In this document: positions 21,438-30,177 of the stretch, piece by piece | Numbering within the stretch: the stretch's first letter is position 1 | Layout of the letters: each line of letters begins with the position of its first letter | Program-made: the position numbers and the translations under genes | Notes under the pieces: model-generated | Told to the model about the DNA's origin: nothing | The model's database searches: none | The model's input: only the letters and a program-made list of their open reading frames with translations | NCBI RefSeq assembly: GCF_023715605.1 | Contig: NZ_JAMBOL010000010.1 | Coordinates: 62,001-126,000, forward strand | DNA length: 64,000 nucleotides | Source of the DNA: Halalkalibacter oceani | GTDB taxonomy: Bacteria > Bacillota > Bacilli > Bacillales > Bacillaceae_D | Direction of reading: 5' to 3'

Positions 21438-21614
21438 TCATAAGTTCTCCTTTTGACTTATCATTTGTCTCAATTTTTCAATTTCATATTCCAATTCCTT
21501 GATTTTCAATTCATTTTCTACCTTAAAATGTTTCATCGCCCGGTCAATCAAACTCTGAACGATGAGCATGATAATCACGAACAAAACAAGCAATACAAAC
21601 AGAAACTCCAGCAC
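21438..21614 (-). CDS. Small membrane protein with coiled-coil tail
   Basis: The protein has 58 residues from a GTG start: one membrane helix (LEFLFVLLVLFVIIMLIVQ) and then a charged heptad-like helix (NELKIKELEYEIEKLRQMI). AAAAGGGTG precedes the GTG; the longer frame back to 21671 begins at a TTG without a ribosome site. Domain layout is that of a membrane-tethered coiled coil, such as small cell envelope or stress proteins. Family not recognised. Confidence 0.5.
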   Translation of the reverse strand: MLEFLFVLLVLFVIIMLIVQSLIDRAMKHFKVENELKIKELEYEIEKLRQMISQKENL

Positions 21615-21776
21615 AAAGATCACCCTTTTCTTTATCTCTCTTACCCCCACTGTACCATATTTATGAAACAAATGAAGCTACGTAAGTAACCTTTAGTGCT
21701 AATTGAACTGCTCTTAAAAGTTGATATACTTTTACTGTGTAAGAAAGGTATATTTTTGTTATAATAAGAATAACTT

Positions 21777-21885
21777 AAAAAAGACCGCTGGTGCGCCAAC
21801 GCCAACGGTCATGCAATAGAGTCTCCCTTAAGGGACTGGCTCGTGAGTTACTGATAGACCACCCTTAAGGAGCTTATTCTATTGC
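21777..21885 (-). ncRNA. Structured antisense-type small RNA (holin-like toxin antitoxin type)
   Basis: On the minus strand a TGGTATAAT extended -10 (21892-21900) is followed by about 105 bases ending in the hairpin GACCGTTGG...CCAGCGGTC and six T. The body has a long stem in which AATAGA-CCCTTAAGG-type arms pair across the middle. The layout matches RNAs that accompany small hydrophobic toxins in Bacillus type I toxin-antitoxin loci, as far as I remember those loci. No toxin frame was found on the other strand, so this looks orphaned. Confidence 0.5.
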
Positions 21886-21948
21886 TCTTTCATTATACCA
21901 AAAAACCAGTTGTTTCCTTTTTTGTAATTTTATGTTTCTTACTATAAC

Positions 21949-21990
21949 AGCCGGCGGGCAGAAAGAAGGAATTCTTTCTGCCCGCCGGCT
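21949..21990. terminator. Long perfect hairpin after asnO
   Basis: A 19-base stem (AGCCGGCGGGCAGAAAGAA with its complement) around a short GGAA-type loop. It lies directly past the asnO stop and could act on both strands. Confidence 0.75.
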
Positions 21991-21994
21991 CGTT

Positions 21995-23842
21995 TTATTC
22001 TTTAATCTTAATGTTGTATTCTTTCAGCCAGTAGTCCATCTGAATAAAGTGGGCCAGCAGCTGCGGGCCGGCCATGAGTTGGCCGAAATACGGCTTGCCG
22101 GTTGGAAAGCCTCCGGTGTCGGCCATTTCCTGGAGGGCTGCTTTGTTGATAAATTCGAATAGCGGCGCGTCCTTTTGGGCGAGGATTGCTTTCATCTCCT
22201 GCTGGACGGCGGCTGTGTATTGGGGGTGATGGGTTTTCGGATATGGACTTTTTTTGCGGTATAGCACATCGTGCGGTAGCAATCCTTCCAATGCTTTGCG
22301 GAGGATGCCTTTTTCGCGTCCATCGAGCCGCTTCATTTCCCACGGAATATTCCAAACATATTCAACGAGCCGGTGATCGGAAAAAGGTACGCGTACTTCC
22401 AGACTGGCCCCCATACTCATTCTGTCTTTACGATCTAATAGATTTGTCATAAACCAAATAATATTTAAGTATGAGATCTCCCGGCGGCGCGCCTCTTCAG
22501 CAGTATCTTCCTCAAATCTCGGTGTTTCCTGGATCGTTTCCTTATAGCGGTCATATACATATTGCTTGACGGCAAGCTTCTTCTTCCATTTCTCATTTAA
22601 TAGATTTTCCCGATCTTCAATTGAACGCATCCACGGGAAGCCGTCAATGTTCATCACTTCCGGCTTATGGAACCATGGGTAACCGCCAAAGATTTCGTCG
22701 GCGCATTCCCCGGAGAGGCCGACTGTGACGTCTTTTTTAATTTCATGACAAAACCAAAGCAAGGAGGAATCAATGTCGGCCATTCCCGGTAAGTCACGAA
22801 CTAACACAGCCTCCTTCAAGCGATTGGTCAGTTCTTCGATCGAAATCACTTTGTTGACATGGTTCGTGCCAATCGCGTCTGAGACGACTTGCACCCACTG
22901 CGCGTCGGAGTTTGGCTGAAAGGCTGAAGCCTTAAAGTATTTGTCATTTTCATCGTAATCAATCGAATAGCTTCGAATCGGTTCCTTTCCTTGCTTCGCA
23001 TAAACATTGGCGGCTAACGCGGTCAAGGCGCTTGAATCGACTCCGCCTGATAAAAACATGCCGACAGGAACATCAGCAAACAGCTGGCGTTCGACAATAT
23101 CCTCCAATAATTCGCGAATGTAGACAGCTGTTTCCTCGACATCATGTTCATGCTTTTTGCTTTTCAGCTTCCAGTAACGGCTGATCGTGGCGCCGTTCCG
23201 GTCATAAATCAAAGCATGAGCCGGTCTCAGCTCATGAATGTCATCAAAAATGCCGTGGCCCGGGGTTCGCGACGGGGCTAAGCCAATGATATCCGCCAGC
23301 CCTTCCGTTTTCACAACCGGATCAATATTCCGATGCGCGAGAAGAGCTTTCAGTTCTGAGGCAAACAGCAGGCATCCGTGGCGGACGGTGTAAAACAACG
23401 GTTTCACGCCTAAACGGTCTCTTGCCAAAAATAATGACTGGTCCTCCTCATTCCAAATCGCAAAAGCAAAAATTCCGTTCAGCTTTTCTAAAGACTGGTA
23501 GCCCCATTCCATAAATGATGTAAGTAAAACTTCCGTATCAGAGTGCCCGTTGAACGTATGCCCGTGTGCCAGCAGCTCTTTGCGGAGATCCTCTGTATTG
23601 TAGAGCTCACCATTGTAGACAATTGTATATGTTTTATTGCGGTACGTCCGGGTCATCGGCTGAACGCCGCCCTCCGGATCAACAACAATCAGTCGAGCAT
23701 GGCCGAAAGCAGCGTGCGGGGAGGTCCATATATTTTGGTCATCCGGCCCCCGTCGCCCTAATGTTTTCGCCATTTTCGTTATTTCCTTTTCCTCCTTTCG
23801 CAAATCATGTCGCCAATCAATCCACCCTGTTATTCCACACAT
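21995..23842 (-). CDS. asnO: Asparagine synthetase (glutamine-hydrolysing), AsnO type
   Basis: The 615-residue enzyme makes asparagine from aspartate, glutamine and ATP. The N-terminal glutaminase domain begins with the nucleophile Cys2 (MCGITGWIDW) and includes RGPDD and VYNGELYN. The synthetase domain has the ATP pyrophosphatase loop SGGVDSSAL (about residues 265-273). Length and start sequence match Bacillus AsnO (YisO, 614 residues), the copy known for its part in sporulation, better than AsnB or AsnH. It is a single gene. Confidence 0.92.
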   Translation of the reverse strand: MCGITGWIDWRHDLRKEEKEITKMAKTLGRRGPDDQNIWTSPHAAFGHARLIVVDPEGGVQPMTRTYRNKTYTIVYNGELYNTEDLRKELLAHGHTFNGHSDTEVLLTSFMEWGYQSLEKLNGIFAFAIWNEEDQSLFLARDRLGVKPLFYTVRHGCLLFASELKALLAHRNIDPVVKTEGLADIIGLAPSRTPGHGIFDDIHELRPAHALIYDRNGATISRYWKLKSKKHEHDVEETAVYIRELLEDIVERQLFADVPVGMFLSGGVDSSALTALAANVYAKQGKEPIRSYSIDYDENDKYFKASAFQPNSDAQWVQVVSDAIGTNHVNKVISIEELTNRLKEAVLVRDLPGMADIDSSLLWFCHEIKKDVTVGLSGECADEIFGGYPWFHKPEVMNIDGFPWMRSIEDRENLLNEKWKKKLAVKQYVYDRYKETIQETPRFEEDTAEEARRREISYLNIIWFMTNLLDRKDRMSMGASLEVRVPFSDHRLVEYVWNIPWEMKRLDGREKGILRKALEGLLPHDVLYRKKSPYPKTHHPQYTAAVQQEMKAILAQKDAPLFEFINKAALQEMADTGGFPTGKPYFGQLMAGPQLLAHFIQMDYWLKEYNIKIKE

Positions 23843-24048
23843 GTATTATCAGCCCCTTTTGGGAAGTTTCTCATTCTGTCTCCACTACTTTATTCACCCC
23901 TGCTAGGCTCAATACCCATAAGCTATCCTATTCAGCAGCTTGAATGGATGTGAAATGTCCGCAGTTTCTTCTTTTGCTTGATTGAGCAGCTTGGATCGAT
24001 TTATGATGGAGAAAGAAAAAGAGGCGAAAGGAAAGGGATTGACGCCAG

Positions 24049-24258
24049 ATGAAGCCGGATAGCGCATTTTTTAAAAAGCAAATACAGGCTGTCGCCAGAA
24101 CGTATACAAATAGTGAAATGGATTTACCGTTGACGGAAGAGGAAGAGGCACAGCTCCTGCACGGGATGCAACAAAAGCTTGAAGCAGAGCCGGAAATGGA
24201 GCTGCACGAGGTGGTGCATGATGTCGTCTATCGTTTTTTTGCTGATCAGGAGGAGTAA
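24049..24258 (+). CDS. yqzH: YqzH-like small protein
   Basis: An acidic protein of 69 residues with the pattern DLPLTEEEEAQLLHGM and the family ending LHEVVHDVVYRFF. The neighbourhood (next to a YqjQ-type SDR and the proline genes) is that of Bacillus yqzH, which supports the name. Function unknown. Its last 13 bases overlap the convergent gene that ends at 24246. A GGAAAGGG site sits before the ATG. Confidence 0.7.
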   Translation: MKPDSAFFKKQIQAVARTYTNSEMDLPLTEEEEAQLLHGMQQKLEAEPEMELHEVVHDVVYRFFADQEE

Positions 24259-24434
24259 ATCCCTTCTTTTTTCATTAATCGTTTGACCTTTGCCGTCGGC
24301 TCCCAGCATGTAAACGTGTAGGACGGTTTTGTCTCATAGCCGAGACGGACACAGCGGTACGCCATGCCGCCTTTCTCCTTTTTTTCGGCGGCAAAATGAA
24401 TACAGGTTGCACAACAATGAAAGCGGTTCTTCAT
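24246..24434 (-). CDS. Small cysteine-rich protein
   Basis: A basic protein of 62 residues with the arrangement CCATCIHF...YRCVRLG...FTCWEP, that is four spaced cysteines after an initial pair-like CC, suggesting a zinc-binding knuckle. It overlaps yqzH tail to tail and lies 13 bases past the SDR gene in the same direction, so it may be cotranscribed with yqjQ. GGAGGCC precedes the ATG. Family not named with certainty. Confidence 0.65.
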   Translation of the reverse strand: MKNRFHCCATCIHFAAEKKEKGGMAYRCVRLGYETKPSYTFTCWEPTAKVKRLMKKEGIYSS

Positions 24435-24447
24435 CCACGGGCCTCCT

Positions 24448-25233
24448 TTATTTTTGCCTGAATTGCTTGCCGGCGATCTTCTCGATAAAACCAGGCATCA
24501 GCTGGTAGGCGACCGCTCCCCAATTCATCCAGCCCGGCAAATTGCGCTCGCGCTTTGGTTTATCAAGGAGCTGAAGCGTCGCTTTCGCTACTTCCTCCGG
24601 CTTCAGAATCCATTTGTCTATTTTGGCGAGATAGCTGCCATGCTCATCAGCACGGGTAAAAAAAGGCGTCTTGATCGGTCCCGGATTGACCGCGCTAACC
24701 TTAATATTCGTCTCGCTCAGCTCCAGACGCATCGCATTCGTAAAGCCGAGAACGGCATGTTTGGTGGCTGCGTAGACGCTCGCTTTCGCTGTCGCCAGCT
24801 TGCCGGCCTGCGAGGCGATATTGATAATATGACCGCGGTTCGCTTCCAGCATAAAAGGAAGCACTGCCTTCGTGAACGTCATTAATCCGGTCACATTGAC
24901 GGCAAACATTTCCTCAATCGTTTCAACCGGGGTATCGGTTAATTCAGCAAACTTTCCGAAGCCGGCATTGTTAATCAGGACATCGATTCCGCCGACCTCT
25001 TTCATTATATGCGGAATTCGCGTCTCTGTTGTTGACAGGTCACTTACATCAAGAGGGAAAGCATCCGCGCTTCCGCCGAGGGCTTCAACCTCTGCTTTCA
25101 CTTCATTCAGCCGTTTTTCATTTCTTGCCAGCAGGACAACATGCGCCCCGCGTCTCGCTGCCGCAAGGGCCAGCTCCCGTCCAAGTCCACTTGACGCCCC
25201 TGTAATCCAAATCGTTTCTCTCTTCGTCTTCAT
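24448..25233 (-). CDS. yqjQ: YqjQ-type short-chain dehydrogenase
   Basis: The product has 261 residues: TGASSGLGRELA binds the nucleotide, NNAGFGKF follows strand 4, and Ser in NIASQAGKLA with YAATKHA gives the catalytic set. A C-terminal extension (LPGWMNWGAVAYQLMPGFIEK) is typical of the YqjQ/DltE branch. In Bacillus the gene also lies near yqzH and proI, so synteny and sequence agree. Substrate unknown. Confidence 0.82.
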   Translation of the reverse strand: MKTKRETIWITGASSGLGRELALAAARRGAHVVLLARNEKRLNEVKAEVEALGGSADAFPLDVSDLSTTETRIPHIMKEVGGIDVLINNAGFGKFAELTDTPVETIEEMFAVNVTGLMTFTKAVLPFMLEANRGHIINIASQAGKLATAKASVYAATKHAVLGFTNAMRLELSETNIKVSAVNPGPIKTPFFTRADEHGSYLAKIDKWILKPEEVAKATLQLLDKPKRERNLPGWMNWGAVAYQLMPGFIEKIAGKQFRQK

Positions 25234-25330
25234 TGTCGCCTCCTGTTACTTCGTTTAAGTTCATCTTACTGGAAATTGAGTTAGACTGCTATTCAGATCC
25301 TTATTTAATGATGAAAGGAATAGATTGTAG

Positions 25331-25360
25331 TTGACTGACAGCTCGTCTTGCTTTTATAAT
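25331..25360 (+). promoter_or_regulatory. Sigma-A promoter of the proBAC operon
   Basis: TTGACT (25331-25336), 18 bases, TATAAT (25355-25360). Transcription would start about 25367, just before the T-box leader. Confidence 0.75.
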
Positions 25361-25366
25361 AAATGA

Positions 25367-25622
25367 TAATATCATGTGGCGTTGAAAGAGATTAGTAAAT
25401 ATTGCTCATGTGAACAGAGAGTGACCTCACCGGCTGCAAGGGTCATCACCGCTGACGATATTGAACCTGCTCCAGAGCCTGTCAGCCCGGCTGTCCAAGT
25501 CGGAAAACGCTGGCCGTTCCCCACGATACGGGTGTAAAGTGGACATGAATAATGTCAACAAAGGTGGTACCGCGGATGAAGCTCTTCCGTCCTTTTTCAG
25601 GACGAAGGAGCTTTTTTATTTT
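25367..25622 (+). ncRNA. Proline T-box leader
   Basis: The leader holds the stem I region with CTGCAAG, the specifier loop TTGAACCTGC in which CCT (25466-25468) reads proline, and the universal AAAGGTGGTACCGCGGA (25559-25575). The terminator follows: GAAGCTCTTCCGTCCT with complement and a run of six T. Uncharged tRNA-Pro would stabilise the antiterminator and switch on proBAC. The specifier agrees with the downstream pathway. Confidence 0.93.
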
Positions 25623-25662
25623 TCATTTGTTCAAGAATTGAGCTAGAAACGAGGTGAGCAAG

Positions 25663-26784
25663 ATGAGCAGGCAACGTGTCGTCGTGAAGATTGGCAGCAG
25701 TTCATTAACGACAAAGGCAGGAGCTCTCAGCCTGAAAAAGGTTTCAATGTTTGTCGAGGCCGTCGCCAAACTGAAGCAGGCCGGCCATGAAGTGGTCGTC
25801 ATTTCCTCCGGTGCGGTGGCAGCCGGCTTCTCAGCCATCGGCTACCCGACCCGTCCGGTGACAATTGCCGGCAAGCAGGCGGCGGCGGCCGTCGGTCAGG
25901 CGCTGTTGATGCAGGCGTATATCGAGCAATTTTCCAAGTATGAGCTTATTCCCGCCCAGCTATTATTAACGCGCGAGGATTTCGCCGATCAATCCCGTTA
26001 CAGCAACGCCTATTCCACATTAAATGAATTGCTGAAGCGCGGCGCCATTCCGATCATCAATGAAAATGATTCAATTTCAATTGCCGAACTGACCTTCGGG
26101 GATAACGACATGCTGTCGGCCCTCGTCAGCGGCATGATCCACGCCAACACGCTTTGTATGCTGACGGATGTCAATGGCTTGTATGATGCCAATCCGAAGC
26201 TGGATCCGAACGCTAAGAAAATTCATTATTTGCCGGCATTGACTGATGAGCTGATTGCTCTTGCCGGGGAATCAACCTCCAAGGTCGGGACCGGTGGAAT
26301 GAAATCAAAGGTCAGTGCGGCGCAAACCGCCCTGTCGCTCGGCGTCAATGTTTTTATCGGCAAATCAGATTCGAGTGACACCTTTCTCGACATTCTTGCC
26401 GGTAAAGGAGACGGCACCTATATCGGAACCTTCCTGCACGAGCCGGTCATGCCGACGACTAAACAGTGGATTGCCCTCCATTCACGCTCGATCGCCAAGA
26501 TTACCGTCGATCAAGGCGCCGAAGCCGCCCTGTTAACGCGCGGCAAGAGCCTTTTGCCCGTAGGCATTACGAACGTAGAAGGGAGCTTTTCCGTCGGCGA
26601 TGTGATTGAAGTGTACGGGGAAGATGACAAGCTGCTCGGCAAGGGAAAAGCGAGCATGACGGTTCATGAGCTGGAAAAGTTCCGGGCGGAGTGTCAAAAG
26701 GATAAAGAAAGTCGATACAAGCATCCAGTCGTCATTCACCGTGATGAGTGGGTACCGTTAAAAAAGGAGATGATGAAGCGATGA
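25663..26784 (+). CDS. proB: Glutamate 5-kinase
   Basis: First enzyme of proline synthesis: glutamate plus ATP to glutamyl 5-phosphate. 373 residues: an amino acid kinase domain ([10 protein letters not shown] at the start, [14 protein letters not shown] near 150, GTGGMKSKV near 210) and a C-terminal PUA domain ([12 protein letters not shown]...DVIEVYG). ATG 25663 follows GAGGTG; an upstream GTG is inside that site. T-box control suggests this is the anabolic enzyme rather than an osmoadaptive copy such as ProJ, but that is inference. Confidence 0.95.
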   Translation: MSRQRVVVKIGSSSLTTKAGALSLKKVSMFVEAVAKLKQAGHEVVVISSGAVAAGFSAIGYPTRPVTIAGKQAAAAVGQALLMQAYIEQFSKYELIPAQLLLTREDFADQSRYSNAYSTLNELLKRGAIPIINENDSISIAELTFGDNDMLSALVSGMIHANTLCMLTDVNGLYDANPKLDPNAKKIHYLPALTDELIALAGESTSKVGTGGMKSKVSAAQTALSLGVNVFIGKSDSSDTFLDILAGKGDGTYIGTFLHEPVMPTTKQWIALHSRSIAKITVDQGAEAALLTRGKSLLPVGITNVEGSFSVGDVIEVYGEDDKLLGKGKASMTVHELEKFRAECQKDKESRYKHPVVIHRDEWVPLKKEMMKR

Positions 26785-28028
26785 GTGAACTTCTTACAAA
26801 AGCAAAAGCAGCAAAAGAATGCGCGCGTACATTAAGTCAAAAAACAACCGAACAAAAAAATCAGGCATTGCTCGTAATGGCTGAACAGCTGCTTGCCGAA
26901 AAGGATTATTTACTGGAAGAAAATGCCAAGGATCTTGAAACAGCACGGGCTAACGGAACGAGTGCGAGCTTACTTGATCGCCTTACCTTGACAGCGCAGC
27001 GTCTTGATGAGATGGCGACTGGGCTGAAACAGGTCGTGGAGCTTCCTGATCCAATTGGCGAAAGCCTGAGTACCCACACGCGGCCGAATGGCTTGCACAT
27101 TGAAAAAGTCCGGGTGCCACTCGGTGTCATCGGCATGATTTACGAGGCTCGTCCAAATGTGACTGTTGATGCGTCAAGCCTTTGCTTAAAAACCGGCAAC
27201 GCCGTCCTCCTGCGGGGAAGCTCTTCGGCGATTCACTCCAATATCGCGCTCGTTGCCGTGCTGCAGCGCGCTTTAGAAAAAGCCGGTCTTCCAATTGAGG
27301 CGATCCAGCTTCTTGAAGATACGAGCCGTGAAACAGCGTCAGAGATGTTTACTTTAAATGAGTATTTGGATGTGCTTATCCCGCGTGGAGGGGCGTCATT
27401 AATCCAGTCTGTTATTAAAAACGCCTCTGTCCCTGTGCTGGAAACAGGAACCGGCAATTGCCATCTGTTTATCGACCGCAGCGCCCGGCCGGAAATGGCG
27501 ATTTCCGTTGCCGTCAATGCGAAAACGCAAAGACCGTCCGTTTGTAATGCGATTGAGACCATTTTAGTTGAAAAGCAGTGGGCAGCTGAGCATGGAAAAG
27601 AGCTGCTCGAAGCACTCTTTGAGAAAAACGTCACGATTGCCGGCGACAAACAGGCTCAGGCCTTTGACAGCCGGATCACCCCTGCCAGTGAAGAGGATTG
27701 GGAAACCGAATTTAACGATTTGAATGTCGCCTTGAAGATTGTCAACAGCTGCGAGGAAGCGATTGCCCATATTTATCAGTATGGGACGAAGCACTCCGAA
27801 GCGATCATTAGTGAGGATGCGACCAACGTTGCCCTCTTCCTTAATGAAGTCGACGCGGCGGCCGTTTACCATAACGCCTCCACCCGCTTTACCGATGGTT
27901 TCGAGTTCGGTTTCGGAGCCGAAATCGGGATCAGCACCCAGAAATTACATGCCCGCGGTCCAATGGGACTTGAAGCGCTGACGTCAACGAAGTATCTTGT
28001 TCGCGGGAATGGTCAGGTGAAAGGCTAG
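26781..28028 (+). CDS. proA: Glutamate-5-semialdehyde dehydrogenase (gamma-glutamyl phosphate reductase)
   Basis: Second step of proline synthesis, NADPH-dependent reduction of glutamyl phosphate. The product is 415 residues with [17 protein letters not shown] (about 113-129) and the catalytic cysteine in RPSVCNAIE. Its ATG overlaps the proB stop (ATGA) and is preceded by AAAGGAG, so it is translationally coupled to proB. An upstream frame extension to 26748 is within proB. Confidence 0.95.
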   Translation: MSELLTKAKAAKECARTLSQKTTEQKNQALLVMAEQLLAEKDYLLEENAKDLETARANGTSASLLDRLTLTAQRLDEMATGLKQVVELPDPIGESLSTHTRPNGLHIEKVRVPLGVIGMIYEARPNVTVDASSLCLKTGNAVLLRGSSSAIHSNIALVAVLQRALEKAGLPIEAIQLLEDTSRETASEMFTLNEYLDVLIPRGGASLIQSVIKNASVPVLETGTGNCHLFIDRSARPEMAISVAVNAKTQRPSVCNAIETILVEKQWAAEHGKELLEALFEKNVTIAGDKQAQAFDSRITPASEEDWETEFNDLNVALKIVNSCEEAIAHIYQYGTKHSEAIISEDATNVALFLNEVDAAAVYHNASTRFTDGFEFGFGAEIGISTQKLHARGPMGLEALTSTKYLVRGNGQVKG

Positions 28029-28037
28029 GTGACAGAC

Positions 28038-28865
28038 ATGCTCGAACAAAAAACGATCACATTTCTTGGCGCCGGTTCGATGGCAGAGGCGATTCTTGGC
28101 GGCCTGATCAACAAACAAATCGTCAAGCCTGAGCAAATTATTGTCACAAACTTGCAGGATCAGCAAAAGCTTACCCGGCTCGCCGGCACTTACGACGTAA
28201 ACACAACATCCAACCGAATGGAAGCCGTCAGACGCGCCGACATTATTATTTTGGCGATGAAGCCGAAGCATGTGAAAGAAGCGCTTGAAGAGGTTCAAAC
28301 GGTGACTCGCCCGGATCAACTGTTCGTCTCCGTACTCGCCGGGATTCCGACAGACTATATGGAAAGCCTGCTGAAAGGAAAAGCCAGTGTGATCCGCACA
28401 ATGCCAAATACGTCAGCGAAGGTCGGCGCATCGGCTACCGCGATTAGCAAAGGCGCCTACGCGAATGACGAGCAGCTTCAAGTGGTCGAGGCTTTATTTG
28501 CGGCGATTGGCACGGTCACCGTCGTCGAGGAGGAGAAGCTCGATGCTGTAACCGGTCTTGCCGGAAGTGGCCCTGCCTACTTCTATTATCTGATTGAAGC
28601 AATGGAAAAAGCGGCGGTCGACAACGGACTAACAAAGGAAGAAGCGTCCGCGTTGATTACCCAGACCGTTATCGGAGTCGGCCAACGTCTGCAAAAAACG
28701 GAAAAATCCGCCAAGGAACTTTATGAAGAAGTGATGAGCCCGAATGGGACGACAGAAGCCGGAATCGGAGTTTTGCGTGAATATCATATGCAGGACGTGA
28801 TGGAAAAAGCAATTGCCCAAGCGATTGCCCGTTCCAAGGAATTAGGCGTCGTCTTTCATAATTAA
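28038..28865 (+). CDS. proC: Pyrroline-5-carboxylate reductase
   Basis: Last step of proline synthesis. 275 residues, with GAGSMAEAILGGL for NAD(P)H at the N-terminus, AMKPKHV, and the family signature GSGPAYFYYLIEAM near residue 174. The ATG at 28038 is seven bases past AGGTG; a GTG at 28029 is possible. It follows proA by nine bases, so proB-proA-proC form one T-box operon. Bacillus has several P5C reductases; this one corresponds in place to ProI. Confidence 0.95.
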   Translation: MLEQKTITFLGAGSMAEAILGGLINKQIVKPEQIIVTNLQDQQKLTRLAGTYDVNTTSNRMEAVRRADIIILAMKPKHVKEALEEVQTVTRPDQLFVSVLAGIPTDYMESLLKGKASVIRTMPNTSAKVGASATAISKGAYANDEQLQVVEALFAAIGTVTVVEEEKLDAVTGLAGSGPAYFYYLIEAMEKAAVDNGLTKEEASALITQTVIGVGQRLQKTEKSAKELYEEVMSPNGTTEAGIGVLREYHMQDVMEKAIAQAIARSKELGVVFHN

Positions 28866-29015
28866 AGAGGCGTGGGACAAAAGGTGTTTTTTTACCTTTT
28901 GCCTGAGCGGAACCGCAAGATCTTTTAAAGCCCGTTGTGAGGAAGCTGCTGACAACGGGCTTGTGGCATGTGAAGCGATTGCCAGTAGGTCCAAAGCTAG
29001 TTTTGTCTCAAGCTC
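28866..29015 (+). repeat. Composite intergenic repeat, forward copy
   Basis: Hairpin AGAGGCGTGGGACAAAAGGT with partial complement, then GAGCGGAACCGCAAGATCTT, then AGCCCGTTGT...ACAACGGGCT and GTGGCATGTGAAGCG. It has the same order as the inverted copy at 6275-6412. Its first hairpin also serves as terminator of proC, and a decayed TTTTGTCTCAAGCTC end faces the lipoprotein gene. Confidence 0.7.
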
Positions 29016-29021
29016 TTTTCT

Positions 29022-29987
29022 TTACTGAGCTGTATCAAGGAGCATCTCAACAATCAGATCGATTTGACCCTTGACCGCAATCGGATCATAGCGGTAAAAC
29101 GTATCAAAATCGTTATAAAATAACGTCTCATTTTGGACGGCATCAAGACTGTTCCAGACGGCCGAGTTTTGCAGCTCAGCAAGCGCCTCGCCTTTTTTCT
29201 CCGGATCATACGTTGTTAAAAACATATAATCGGCTGCATACTCCGGTAAAACTTCAAGCGAAATCTGTCCCGTCCCGCTCTCTTCGACTTCCGCTTTGAT
29301 TTTCTCCTGCATCTTCAACCCTAACGCATAATAGACGGCTTGACCCGCTCGTCCCGCATTCTCGCCAAATATCCACAAGTCGCCTTTATCCGTCAGCTCA
29401 TAAAGGCCAAATGTCGCATCTTCCTCAATGACACCCGCCAAACGCTCACGACCTTCTGCCGCGGCTTGTTCAAATTCTTCGAGGAACTGCTCCCCCTGCT
29501 CCGGGTCGCCGACCACATCGGCGAACAGCTTGACTGTCTCTTCGATATTGGTCGCCGTGCCATACGGGATATGAATCGTCGGCGCGATTTTTGCTAACTC
29601 CTCATAGTTATCATCATACATGACGACAATGAGATCAGGCTGTAATTCCAACGTTTTTTCTGGATTTACCGGATAGCCGACTTCCACAGCTTCCGTTAAA
29701 TAGTCTGTCAAAAAAGGATTATCAAATGTCGACGGCTCCACCCCAACAACATTTCCACCAACGGCAAGAAGCTCCCCTCCGTAATAATCTGTGACAATTC
29801 GTTGCGGCGCGCTCGGGATCTCCACCGGGCCTTTTACCGTTTCAAAGCTGCGCATCCCGCTGTCAGCAGCCGGGCCTTCTACTTCCTCCCCAGCCCCGGC
29901 CTGAGGCTGTTCCATCTCTTCATTGCCGCAAGCCACAACGAGCATGGCCAGCAGCAGGAATAAAGCAAGCTGTATGATACGCTTCAT
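29022..29987 (-). CDS. Iron-siderophore ABC transporter substrate-binding lipoprotein
   Basis: 321 residues with a lipoprotein signal peptide (LLAMLVVAC, lipidation at Cys20) and an acidic linker. The mature protein has the type III periplasmic-binding fold marks: PQRIVTDYYGGELLAVG, LQPDLIVVMYDD, and the C-terminal DPIAVKGQIDLI. This is the FhuD/FeuA/YfiY group that binds ferric siderophores. No permease or ATPase gene lies beside it. A strong Fur box precedes it, so it is iron repressed. Confidence 0.9.
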   Translation of the reverse strand: MKRIIQLALFLLLAMLVVACGNEEMEQPQAGAGEEVEGPAADSGMRSFETVKGPVEIPSAPQRIVTDYYGGELLAVGGNVVGVEPSTFDNPFLTDYLTEAVEVGYPVNPEKTLELQPDLIVVMYDDNYEELAKIAPTIHIPYGTATNIEETVKLFADVVGDPEQGEQFLEEFEQAAAEGRERLAGVIEEDATFGLYELTDKGDLWIFGENAGRAGQAVYYALGLKMQEKIKAEVEESGTGQISLEVLPEYAADYMFLTTYDPEKKGEALAELQNSAVWNSLDAVQNETLFYNDFDTFYRYDPIAVKGQIDLIVEMLLDTAQ

Positions 29988-30012
29988 TCTCCTGACTCCT
30001 CCTCCAATAAAC

Positions 30013-30031
30013 GATAATGGTTATCATTATC
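30013..30031 (-). promoter_or_regulatory. Fur box
   Basis: GATAATGGTTATCATTATC is a near-perfect 19-base Fur site (GATAATNATTATC core), 25 bases upstream of the lipoprotein start. The same stretch is symmetrical but the divergent gene starts 147 bases away. Confidence 0.88.
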
Positions 30032-30177
30032 ACCAATTGTAGCAATCTCTCTACGGATTCGTCAATCCTAAAAAAATTCGCGGGATTGCAACACTCGCGG
30101 AGAAGAAAAGGTTTTTCCTTCGCGCAATATCTTGTAGAATAAGAACTAGCTTAACGGAGGAGGAGTTTAATCATCCC

